A stretch of 64,000 nucleotides of DNA. Origin: Selenomonadales bacterium. GTDB taxonomy: Bacteria; Bacillota; Clostridia; Christensenellales; QALW01. The stretch lies in NCBI GenBank assembly GCA_003150515.1, contig QALW01000021.1:86059-150058 (forward strand), read 5' to 3'. Positions 50,865 to 58,588 of the stretch are shown here, in pieces. Numbering within the stretch: position 1 is the first letter of the stretch; every line of letters starts with the position of its first letter. The translations under genes and the position numbers were made by a program. The notes below the pieces were generated by a model. That model worked only from the letters and a program-made list of their open reading frames with translations. It searched no databases and had not been told where the DNA came from.

Positions 50865-52343
50865 ATGGAACGCTTTGATTTGTACAAGGATATAGCGCAG
50901 AGAACAAACGGAGATATATATATCGGCGTGGTGGGCCCTGTGCGCACTGGTAAATCAACATTTATCAAACGCTTTATGGATTTGCTTGTGCTTCCCAATA
51001 TCTCCAACGAATATACTAAAGAGCGCGCCATAGACGAGCTTCCCCAAAGCGGCTCAGGGCGCACCATAATGACTACGCAGCCCAAATTTGTTCCAAACGA
51101 GGCGGTAACGGTAAATCTGGATGAAAACACTCAATTCAACGTCCGGCTGGTGGACTGCGTCGGCTATCTAATTGACGGCGTACTGGGCCATATGGAAGAC
51201 GATACTCCCCGGATGGTGCGCACGCCCTGGTCGGATACTGAAATGCCCTTTGAAAAGGCGGCTGAAATGGGCACTCAAAAAGTAATTAACGAGCATTCCA
51301 CTATCGGACTGGTAATAACCACGGACGGCAGCATAAACGGCCTCCCCCGCTCGGGCTATATTGAAGCCGAGGAAAGAGTGGTTGAAGAATTGCAGCAGAT
51401 GGGCAAACCTTTTATAATCGTATTGAATACCACTGATTTATATTCTGTGGAAACCCAGAAGCTGCAGCTTGCTCTGGAGGAGAAATACGATGTGCCCGTT
51501 ATTCCTTTAGACGTGCTCAATATGTCCCTGGAGGATTTGCAGTCCGTACTGGAAAGAGTCTTATTTGAGTTTCCGCTTCGCCGCATAAACATCTCGCTGC
51601 CTCGCTGGGTGCAGGCGCTGAGCCCCGAGCATTATCTTATAGACGAGCTTTTAAGCGGCCTGCGCGAGCACGGAGCGGAACAAAGCAAAATGCGCGATTA
51701 TCCCGCGCTGCTTGGGCTCTTTGATGAATCAGAGAATATAAAAGGCTTTTCGGTGGAAAAAGTAGAGCTGGGAACGGGCAGCATTGAATATGGAGTGGAA
51801 GTCGCACCCGAACTATTTTATAAGGTGCTGGGCGACGAATGCGGCTGTGAAATTAAGGGGGATTTCCATCTTATCGCTCTTATGCGGGATTTGGTGGAAG
51901 CCAAAAAGGAATACGACCGCGTTGCGGAAGCGCTCAAATGCGCCGAAGCTACGGGTTACGGCGTAGTGGCTCCGTCCATGGACGAAATGGTATTGGAAGA
52001 GCCCGAAATGGTCAAACAGGGCTCGCGTTTCGGCGTTAAGCTCAAAGCCAGCGCGCCGTCCCTGCACATTATAAAAGTAGATGTTAAGACAGAAGTTAAT
52101 CCCATAGTGGGGAGCGAAAAACAAAGCGAGGAAATGGTCAAATATCTGCTGGCCGAATTTGAGAATGATACCGCGCGCATCTGGGACAGCAATTTATTCG
52201 GGAAGAGCCTGCATGAATTAGTGCAGGAAGGGCTTTCGGGCAAACTGCTGAGAATGCCCGAAGGCGCGCAGAGAAAAATGCAAACGGCGCTGCAGCGCAT
52301 TATAAACGAAGGCAGCGGAGGACTCATCTGCATACTTCTCTGA
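50865..52343 (+). CDS. spoIVA: Stage IV sporulation protein A
   Basis: A 492-residue spore coat morphogenetic ATPase of normal length. N-terminal MERFDLYKDIAQRTNGDIYI, Walker A G24-P-V-R-T-G-K-S, VRLVDCVGYL (B/G3-like) and VLNTTDLYS (NKxD-like) form the TRAFAC-like nucleotide site. The long middle and the C-terminal domain (KMQTALQRIINEGSGGLICILL) anchor it to the forespore outer membrane via SpoVM, where it polymerises. AAGGAGG ribosome binding site. Strong evidence that the organism sporulates. Confidence 0.98.
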   Translation: MERFDLYKDIAQRTNGDIYIGVVGPVRTGKSTFIKRFMDLLVLPNISNEYTKERAIDELPQSGSGRTIMTTQPKFVPNEAVTVNLDENTQFNVRLVDCVGYLIDGVLGHMEDDTPRMVRTPWSDTEMPFEKAAEMGTQKVINEHSTIGLVITTDGSINGLPRSGYIEAEERVVEELQQMGKPFIIVLNTTDLYSVETQKLQLALEEKYDVPVIPLDVLNMSLEDLQSVLERVLFEFPLRRINISLPRWVQALSPEHYLIDELLSGLREHGAEQSKMRDYPALLGLFDESENIKGFSVEKVELGTGSIEYGVEVAPELFYKVLGDECGCEIKGDFHLIALMRDLVEAKKEYDRVAEALKCAEATGYGVVAPSMDEMVLEEPEMVKQGSRFGVKLKASAPSLHIIKVDVKTEVNPIVGSEKQSEEMVKYLLAEFENDTARIWDSNLFGKSLHELVQEGLSGKLLRMPEGAQRKMQTALQRIINEGSGGLICILL

Positions 52344-52358
52344 CATTTTGAGGGGGGC

Positions 52359-52394
52359 GCGCCGCGCTTGGCCAATAACGGCCGGGCGCGGCGC
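52359..52394 (+). terminator. GC-rich terminator of spoIVA
   Basis: GCGCCGCGC (52359-52367) pairs with 52386-52394, with an inner GGCC/GGCC and loop AATAAC, followed by TTTGGCTTATT. It starts 15 bases after the stop codon. Confidence 0.7.
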
Positions 52395-52470
52395 TTTGGC
52401 TTATTAAAAGGATGCTTCCGATAGCTGAGAATATAAAAAAGCATAATCCCCGCCGGGCTTCGGCGCATAA

Positions 52471-52514
52471 ATAAAAAATAGCGGCGCGCTTGTTTTAAAC
52501 AAACGCGCCGCGCT
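52471..52514 (-). terminator. Terminator of the feo operon
   Basis: GCGGCGCG (52481-52488) pairs with 52504-52511 and TTGTTT with AAACAA above it. On the minus strand the hairpin is followed by TATTTTTTATTT. It lies about 60 bases after the stop of the small Cys-rich protein gene. Confidence 0.8.
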
Positions 52515-52573
52515 CTATTTCATTATCTTTATTTGCTTCCGTTTGAATAAAGGTCAGCTTAAAGGCAGGCCGG

Positions 52574-52744
52574 TTATTTTTTATGGCACATGCCGGCCGA
52601 AGGGCAGTTTTCACATCCGCAGCCGCATGAACGCTTGCCCTTTTTCCTATCCCGGATCATTTTGGCTATTATCAAAGCAACGATGCCGGCCAGGACAATT
52701 CCAACCAGGATAGTGGACCAATATTGCTTCAAAAATTCCAGCAT
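52574..52744 (-). CDS. FeoB-associated Cys-rich membrane protein
   Basis: A 56-residue protein. One transmembrane helix (about 11-29, TILVGIVLAGIVALIIAKMI) is followed by a Lys/Arg patch and a Cys cluster SCGCGCENCPSAGMC. This is the layout of the FeoB-associated Cys-rich proteins that accompany feoB in anaerobes. It starts 18 bases after the feoB stop. Probably helps iron delivery at the membrane; its exact role is unknown. Confidence 0.9.
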   Translation of the reverse strand: MLEFLKQYWSTILVGIVLAGIVALIIAKMIRDRKKGKRSCGCGCENCPSAGMCHKK

Positions 52745-52762
52745 ACCTTAACAGCCTCCTTA

Positions 52763-55186
52763 TTATTTAATCTTTACCTTAGTTTTAAGAGTTGTGCTTT
52801 CCTTATAAGGCTTGAAGAGCATATAGAGGATAAATCCAAGCACTATAACGGCCGCGGCAATACCTATTGCGTTAGCGCCGCCCGTAAAGATAGAGCCCAG
52901 CTGATACACTATCAAGGATACCCCGTAAGCAAAGACGCACTGATAGCCTATGGCGAAGAGAGTCCATTTCCCATTGTTCATTTCGCGTTTGATTGCGCCC
53001 ATAGCCGCAAAGCAGGGAGCGCAGAGCAAATTGAAGATAAGGAAGGAATAGGCGGAAAGCGGAGTAAATACATCCCGCATATTAGCCCAAATCTGCCATC
53101 CGCTCTCAGCAACTTCCTCAAAGCCGCCCAGCAGCACGCCGAACGTACCGACTACGTTTTCCTTGGCAATCAGGCCGGTTACAGTAGCCACGGCGGCCTG
53201 CCAATTTCCCCAGCCCAGAGGCGCAAAGAGCCATTGAATGCCTCTGCCTATTGAAGCAAGCACCGAATTGTTCAAATCAGATACCATGCAGAAAACGCCG
53301 TTTTCTACGCCGAAAGCCTGTAGGAACCAGAGCACTATCGCCGAAAGGAGTATAACCGTACCGGCTTTTTTAATAAATGACCAGCCGCGTTCCCACATTG
53401 AACGGAGAATGCTGCCCACAGTAGGCCAATGATACGCGGGAAGCTCCATAACAAAGGGAGCCGGCTCTCCGGCGAATATCTTAGTCTTTTTAAGCATTAT
53501 GCCTGAAATTATGATTGCCGCAATACCTATAAAATATGCGCTGGGCGCAACCCACCACGCTCCGCCGAAAAGCGCGCCTGCAATAAGAGCGATAATGGGC
53601 AGTTTAGCGCCGCACGGAATAAAAGTAGTGGTCATTATAGTCATTCTGCGGTCCCTGTCGTTTTCTATTGTACGGGAAGCCATAATTCCGGGAATGCCGC
53701 AGCCCGTGCCTATAAGCATAGGTATAAAGGATTTGCCCGAGAGCCCGAATTTACGGAATATACGGTCCATAACGAAAGCGACTCTGGCCATATAGCCGCA
53801 GCCCTCCAGGAACGCCAGGAAAATAAACAGCACGAGCATCTGAGGCACAAAGCCCAAGACCGCGCCTACGCCGCCTACAATTCCGTCCAGAATAAGCCCT
53901 GAAAGCCAGTCCGCGCAATTAACGGCCTCCAGGCCGTTTCCTATAAGCACAGGAATGCCGGGCACCCAAACGCCGTAATTTGCCGGATCCGGCTCTTCAA
54001 ATTCCAGCGCCGCCATATAATCATTATATGTAACTCCGAATGATTTAGTAACTTCACCGTTTTCCTCATCCAGAATTTCAGCAGTAGCTGTTAAATCTGT
54101 CGCGGCAGCCGGATCCAGTCCGGCCTGCTCCGCAGCCGCTTCAAAGGCTTCTATAGTCGCTCCGGGTATCACATATTCTTCGCTTGCCTCGTTATATTCA
54201 GCGCTTCCTATGCCCAGAAGATGCCAGCCTTCGCCAAAGAGGCCGTCGTTAGTCCAGTCTGTTACCCAGGTGCCCACGGTAGTAACCGATATATAATAAA
54301 CTATAAACATAACCACTGCAAAAATGGGAAGAGCCAGCCAGCGGTTTGTTACTACTTTATCAATTTTATCTGATGTAGTCAGCTTGCCGTGTTCCTTTTT
54401 CTTATAACAGCCTTTAATTATGGAAGCTATATATACATAGCGTTCGTTGGTTATTATGCTCTCGGCGTCGTCGTCCAGCTCTTCCTCGGCGGCCTTAATA
54501 TCCGCTTCTATATGCGCCAGCACATCCGCGCCCAGTTTAAGCTGTTCCAGCACCTTTTCATCCCGTTCAAAAATCTTGATTGCATACCATCTCTGCTGCT
54601 CGTCGGGAAGATTATGCACAGCCGCCTCCTCTATATGAGCTATGGCGTGCTCAACGGCGCCGTTAAAGCTATGCTGGGGCACGGTTTTAGTATTCTTAGC
54701 CGCCTTAACCGCCGCCTCGGCCGCTTCCATTACTCCTGTGCCCTTAAGGGCGGATATTTCAACCACCTTGCAGCCAAGCTGTCTGGACAGTTCCTCAATA
54801 TTTATTGAATCGCCCCTCTTTTTTACTACGTCCATCATATTGACGGCCACGACTACCGGAATGCCCAATTCGGTCAATTGGGTGCTTAAATAAAGATTGC
54901 GTTCCAGATTAGTGCCGTCTACTATGTTGAGTATGGCGTCGGGACGCTCGTTAATAAGATAATTTCTTGCCACCACCTCTTCAAGAGTGTAAGGAGAAAG
55001 GGAATATATTCCCGGAAGGTCCATTATAGTCACATCGCTGTGCTTCTTTAATTTTCCTTCCTTTTTCTCCACCGTAACCCCCGGCCAGTTGCCTACAAAT
55101 TGATTAGCTCCTGTCAGCGCGTTAAACAATGTTGTTTTACCGCTGTTTGGATTGCCGGCTAGAGCAATTTTGATTTCCATTTTCAC
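52763..55186 (-). CDS. feoB: Ferrous iron transport protein B
   Basis: An 807-residue GTPase-permease. G1 is GNPNSGKTT (near residue 10), G3 DLPGIYSL, G4 NMMDVV, with a helical GDI-like spacer. The membrane part includes the two Gate motifs (VLGFVPQMLVLFIFLAFLEGCGYMARVAFVMDR and the GCGIPGIMASRT region), and a C-terminal helix pair. After the first membrane helix there is an insert of about 95 residues (about 315-410), hydrophilic and acidic, longer than in E. coli FeoB. Fe(II) importer of the inner membrane. Preceded by feoA genes. Confidence 0.96.
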   Translation of the reverse strand: MKMEIKIALAGNPNSGKTTLFNALTGANQFVGNWPGVTVEKKEGKLKKHSDVTIMDLPGIYSLSPYTLEEVVARNYLINERPDAILNIVDGTNLERNLYLSTQLTELGIPVVVAVNMMDVVKKRGDSINIEELSRQLGCKVVEISALKGTGVMEAAEAAVKAAKNTKTVPQHSFNGAVEHAIAHIEEAAVHNLPDEQQRWYAIKIFERDEKVLEQLKLGADVLAHIEADIKAAEEELDDDAESIITNERYVYIASIIKGCYKKKEHGKLTTSDKIDKVVTNRWLALPIFAVVMFIVYYISVTTVGTWVTDWTNDGLFGEGWHLLGIGSAEYNEASEEYVIPGATIEAFEAAAEQAGLDPAAATDLTATAEILDEENGEVTKSFGVTYNDYMAALEFEEPDPANYGVWVPGIPVLIGNGLEAVNCADWLSGLILDGIVGGVGAVLGFVPQMLVLFIFLAFLEGCGYMARVAFVMDRIFRKFGLSGKSFIPMLIGTGCGIPGIMASRTIENDRDRRMTIMTTTFIPCGAKLPIIALIAGALFGGAWWVAPSAYFIGIAAIIISGIMLKKTKIFAGEPAPFVMELPAYHWPTVGSILRSMWERGWSFIKKAGTVILLSAIVLWFLQAFGVENGVFCMVSDLNNSVLASIGRGIQWLFAPLGWGNWQAAVATVTGLIAKENVVGTFGVLLGGFEEVAESGWQIWANMRDVFTPLSAYSFLIFNLLCAPCFAAMGAIKREMNNGKWTLFAIGYQCVFAYGVSLIVYQLGSIFTGGANAIGIAAAVIVLGFILYMLFKPYKESTTLKTKVKIK

Positions 55187-55237
55187 GCTTCCTTTCTTTT
55201 TAATTAGTTTTAACTAACCATTTTGCCGAAATAAAGG

Positions 55238-55459
55238 CTATTCAACCTCTATCATTTGGGCGTCGTCCTTTCTGATAGACAGCTCATAGCCTCTGACGGT
55301 AATTTCAATCGGATCCCCCAGCGGCGCCACCTTGCGCACATACACCTGGGTGCCCTTAGTCAAGCCCATATCCATAATTCTGCGCTTGACCGCGCCCTCT
55401 CCGTGAAGCTTGGTCACATTTACGGTTTCTCCGATTTTCACCTGCTTCAGCGTCCTCAT
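55238..55459 (-). CDS. feoA: FeoA family protein
   Basis: A 73-residue SH3-like protein with RRIMDMGLTKGTQVYVRKVAPLGDPIEITVRGYELSIRKDDA, the FeoA core. It lies 51 bases before feoB. Works with FeoB in ferrous iron uptake. Confidence 0.94.
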   Translation of the reverse strand: MRTLKQVKIGETVNVTKLHGEGAVKRRIMDMGLTKGTQVYVRKVAPLGDPIEITVRGYELSIRKDDAQMIEVE

Positions 55460-55481
55460 ACCCTTCCCTCCTTAAAATTTA

Positions 55482-55694
55482 TTAAATCATTATTTTGCCG
55501 GCCATTTCCCGGCCGATGGCCACGCGGGCTCCCTTTACGTTCACAATCATATTTCCGCCCATAGTCGAAACGATGGTAACCCTCCCGCCGGGGACAAAGC
55601 CCATATCTTCAAGATGAGCTTTTACATCAGGCTTGCCTCCAACCTTTTTAATCACATTTTCTTCGCCTACCGTCGCAAGAGTCAGCGGCATCAT
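55482..55694 (-). CDS. feoA: Second FeoA family protein
   Basis: A 70-residue FeoA paralogue: HLEDMGFVPGGRVTIVSTMGGNMIVNVKGARVAIGREMAGKIMI. It is the first gene of the operon, 22 bases from the next feoA. Two FeoA proteins ahead of FeoB are common in Clostridia. Confidence 0.93.
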   Translation of the reverse strand: MMPLTLATVGEENVIKKVGGKPDVKAHLEDMGFVPGGRVTIVSTMGGNMIVNVKGARVAIGREMAGKIMI

Positions 55695-55740
55695 TTCAGC
55701 ACCCGCCTTTCAAACCATTTAGAATAACGCGAACTATAAA

Positions 55741-55794
55741 GGTTAGCGTTTTCTAACCAATACATATGTTAGCACCGGCTAACTATTTTGTCAA
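55741..55794 (-). promoter_or_regulatory. feo promoter with two palindromic operators, probably DtxR/IdeR type
   Basis: On the minus strand TTGACA (55789-55794) and TAACAT (55766-55771) are 17 bases apart. Two GTTAG/CTAAC palindromes surround it: GTTAGC-ACCG-GCTAAC (55768-55783) between the boxes, and GGTTAG-CGTTTT-CTAACC (55741-55758) just downstream. The half-site GGTTAG resembles those of DtxR-family metal repressors, which would fit an iron-repressed feo operon; no Fur-like site was seen. Confidence 0.75.
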
Positions 55795-55907
55795 CGAATT
55801 TTTATAATTTAACCGCAAATATTTGACGGTTTTTTGCAGGTAATTAGTTTTTGCGCTTAAAAAAACTAATTATCAGCATCATAAATCAATCGAACATATT
55901 TCCAATT

Positions 55908-55931
55908 AAAAAAAGACGGCGCTGCGCCGTC
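55908..55931 (-). terminator. Terminator following the cytidylate-kinase-like operon
   Basis: GACGGCGC-T-GCGCCGTC hairpin (55915-55931), followed on the minus strand by a run of seven T. It lies downstream of cloverleaf C in the direction of the minus-strand operon. Confidence 0.82.
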
Positions 55932-55967
55932 CTTAATAAAAAGCCGCGGGATAATCCCAGCGCCGCT

Positions 55968-56131
55968 CCAAGGCGGCGGGCGGGAAGAATATAAAAGGGA
56001 GGGCGGAATAATCAGTCTTAGCTGCCCTCCCCATTGATCCGCCCTCCCGGCCGGCCAAAGGCCGGCCTCCTTTCGTCCTGAGAGCCCCTTAAAATAAGGG
56101 GCTCTCAGGACATGGGCGGGGCCCGCCTTGG
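55968..56131. repeat. Cloverleaf-type palindromic repeat C, degenerate
   Basis: The outer stem CCAAGGCGG/CCGCCTTGG (55968-55976 with 56123-56131) is short and interrupted. Inside are three hairpins: an 11-base-pair GGGAGGGCGGA stem with a 30-base loop (55997-56048), GGCCGGCC-AAA-GGCCGGCC (56049-56067), and a perfect 17-base-pair stem with loop AAA (56075-56091 with 56095-56111). Same overall plan as repeats A1, A2 and B. It begins ten bases after the stop of the kinase-like gene. Confidence 0.78.
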
Positions 56132-56141
56132 CTAATATTAG

Positions 56142-56735
56142 TCATTCTCTGTCAATTATATGCCAAAGTATATCCGCGCATTCTTCAGTAGAAAGGGATG
56201 AAGTATTCAAAGCTAAGTCATAATTATTTCTGTCAGACCATTCCTTCTTTGTCCAATATTTAAAATAATTTTTCCTCTGCCTATTCTTTTTCTCCATAAG
56301 AGCTTCAGCCTCCCCCTGTCCCACGCCTTCTTTTTTCATAACGCGCGCTAATTTCTTTTGAAGATTAGAAGAATAAATATAAACGCGCAATATATTTGGC
56401 CGTTCCTTTAATATTTCTGTAGAGCAGCGTCCTATAAATACTGCGGGGCTTTCCTGTTCCAGCCTTAAAATCGTTCTCTGCAAGCCGCAAAATAAATCGT
56501 AGACTGTATTGCTGGCCCCCTGAGCATAATTCATATACGCCGCAAAATCATGCAGAAAACTGCCGCTGTATTTCTCATCAAATTCTTCCAGCATGCCGCT
56601 CGATACCCCTTGAGCCTCCGCCGCCTTTTTAATAAGCTCGCCGTCATAATAAGGAATTCCCGCCTTTTGGGCAACCATAATGCCAATTTCGCGTCCCCCG
56701 CTTCCGAATTCCCGTTCAATCGCCAAAGACTTCAT
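56142..56735 (-). CDS. Cytidylate kinase-like family protein
   Basis: A 197-residue protein with the P-loop-like opening LAIEREFGSGGREIGIMVAQK and a FIGRCSTEILKERPNILRVYIYS strand-helix. This is the Cytidylate_kin_2 family, distinct from housekeeping Cmk. Its substrate is unknown. AGGAG ribosome binding site. It ends the operon with the ABC exporter 36 bases upstream. Confidence 0.88.
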   Translation of the reverse strand: MKSLAIEREFGSGGREIGIMVAQKAGIPYYDGELIKKAAEAQGVSSGMLEEFDEKYSGSFLHDFAAYMNYAQGASNTVYDLFCGLQRTILRLEQESPAVFIGRCSTEILKERPNILRVYIYSSNLQKKLARVMKKEGVGQGEAEALMEKKNRQRKNYFKYWTKKEWSDRNNYDLALNTSSLSTEECADILWHIIDRE

Positions 56736-56771
56736 AGCAATTCTCCTTTCCCTGTCCCGCCGCTCCCTGAA

Positions 56772-58574
56772 TTACGACGCTTTATCAAATTGACTGTTAT
56801 ATAAATCCGCATAAAAACCGCCCTTGGCCAAAAGCGTTTCATGATTGCCCTGCTCTATAATATCCCCGTCTTTCATAACCAAAATCAAATCCGCGTTCTT
56901 TATAGTGGACAATCTATGCGCTATAACGAAACTGGTTCTTTGCTCAGTAAGTCTATCCATTGCCTTTTGCGTAATAAGCTCCGTCCGGGTATCTACCGAG
57001 CTCGTAGCTTCGTCCAGAATAAGCATGGGGCTGTTCTGCACCATTGCGCGGGCAATGGTAAATAGCTGCTTCTGGCCTGCCGAAATAGTAATATTTTCAC
57101 CCAATACCGTATCAAAGCCCTCGGGCAGTGTCTCAACAAAATGGTAGATCCCGCAGGCACGGCATGCCTGCTCCAACTGCTCATCTGATATGCCCGTGTT
57201 ATTATATACTAGATTCTCCCTCACAGTTCCCTCTATCAGCCATGTATCCTGAAGCACCATTCCAAATAATTCATGAACATTCGCCCTGGTCAGTTCGGAA
57301 ATGGACACGCCGTCAATTTTAATATCTCCGCTGTTAATCTCAAAAAAGCGCATAAGCAGATTTACCATCGTGGTCTTGCCCGCGCCCGTAGGGCCTACTA
57401 TCGCCACCTTCTGTCCCGGCTGAACGTGCGCAGAGAAATCTTTTATTATTATCTTGTCCGGATTATCCGGATAGCTGAAGCGCACATGTTCAAATTCAAC
57501 CTCTCCGCGCACGTTCTCAAGCTTCGCCGTTTTATGCTCTTCGTCGGGCAGCTCTTCTTCCTGAAGAAAATCAAATACGCGGTCTCCGGCCGCCGCGGCG
57601 GTCTGCATTTGAGTCATGCCCTGAGCTATGGTGCTCAAAGGAGAAGTAAATAAACGCACATACATTATAAACGCGGTTATAACGCCAAAGGAAATCTGTC
57701 CGTTCAATACCAGCGCAGCTCCTAGAACACAAACGGCAACATATCCTAAATTGCCTATAACGTTCATCAACGGCTGCATAACTCCCGATAAGAACTGGCT
57801 CTTTCTCTCCGCGTCATAAACTGCTTTGTTCATGCCGTCAAAAGTATGCTTTATTTTGCGGTTAGCGCGAGAAATTCTGACTACGTCGTGCCCCGAATAC
57901 ATCTCTTCTACATAACCGTTTAAACTGCCCAGGCTTTGCTGACGGGCGATAAAATATCCCTGCGATTTAGCCATAATCGCCGCCATAATTCCAAAGCCCA
58001 GCAGCGTAGCCGCAACAGCCGCAAGCGCCATACGCCATTCAGTAGCGAACATCATAATAAGACATCCTACAAACTGCGCCGCAGCGCTCACTATTGAAGG
58101 CAAACTGTTGGAGAGCGCCTGCTGAAGAGTGCTTACATCATTGGTAACGCGGCTTAAAATATCGCCGTGTGAATACTTCCCGAAGCATTTCATCGGAACG
58201 TGATTTATTTTATAGGATAAATCCCGGCGCAGATCCTTAGATAGATTCAATGTAATTGTAGCCATAATATAATGCTCAATATAGGTAAAAAGTGCGCTGA
58301 GCAAATACAGGCCTAAAAGCAGCAATCCTATTTTCCCTACTGCGGCAAGGTCTATGCCGGTAAAAAGGCCGTCTGAAATCAGATTTGTAATGCGGCTGAG
58401 CTGATTTGGGCCGATAATAGTAAGCACAGCTCCGCCCACGGCCAGACATAAGGCTATAATCATAGGGACCTTAAGCTTTGCCGAATATATAAAGAGCTCC
58501 CTTATAAGTCCCATAATTCCGCGTTTGCTCTTTTCGGGCACGTTCATGCGCCCCGCCATTCTGTTAGCGCTCAT
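56772..58574 (-). CDS. ABC exporter half-transporter, subunit 2
   Basis: A 600-residue transmembrane domain plus ATPase fusion. Six helices (about 35-320) precede Walker A GPTGAGKTT, signature ISAGQKQL and Walker B MLILDEATSSVD. The signature ISAGQ is slightly off the LSGGQ consensus, and the catalytic Glu after Walker B is present. It follows subunit 1 by 14 bases; together they form a heterodimeric exporter of the LmrCD/BmrCD type, with multidrug or peptide substrates unknown. Confidence 0.94.
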   Translation of the reverse strand: MSANRMAGRMNVPEKSKRGIMGLIRELFIYSAKLKVPMIIALCLAVGGAVLTIIGPNQLSRITNLISDGLFTGIDLAAVGKIGLLLLGLYLLSALFTYIEHYIMATITLNLSKDLRRDLSYKINHVPMKCFGKYSHGDILSRVTNDVSTLQQALSNSLPSIVSAAAQFVGCLIMMFATEWRMALAAVAATLLGFGIMAAIMAKSQGYFIARQQSLGSLNGYVEEMYSGHDVVRISRANRKIKHTFDGMNKAVYDAERKSQFLSGVMQPLMNVIGNLGYVAVCVLGAALVLNGQISFGVITAFIMYVRLFTSPLSTIAQGMTQMQTAAAAGDRVFDFLQEEELPDEEHKTAKLENVRGEVEFEHVRFSYPDNPDKIIIKDFSAHVQPGQKVAIVGPTGAGKTTMVNLLMRFFEINSGDIKIDGVSISELTRANVHELFGMVLQDTWLIEGTVRENLVYNNTGISDEQLEQACRACGIYHFVETLPEGFDTVLGENITISAGQKQLFTIARAMVQNSPMLILDEATSSVDTRTELITQKAMDRLTEQRTSFVIAHRLSTIKNADLILVMKDGDIIEQGNHETLLAKGGFYADLYNSQFDKAS

Positions 58575-58588
58575 TTTTTATCCCTCCT

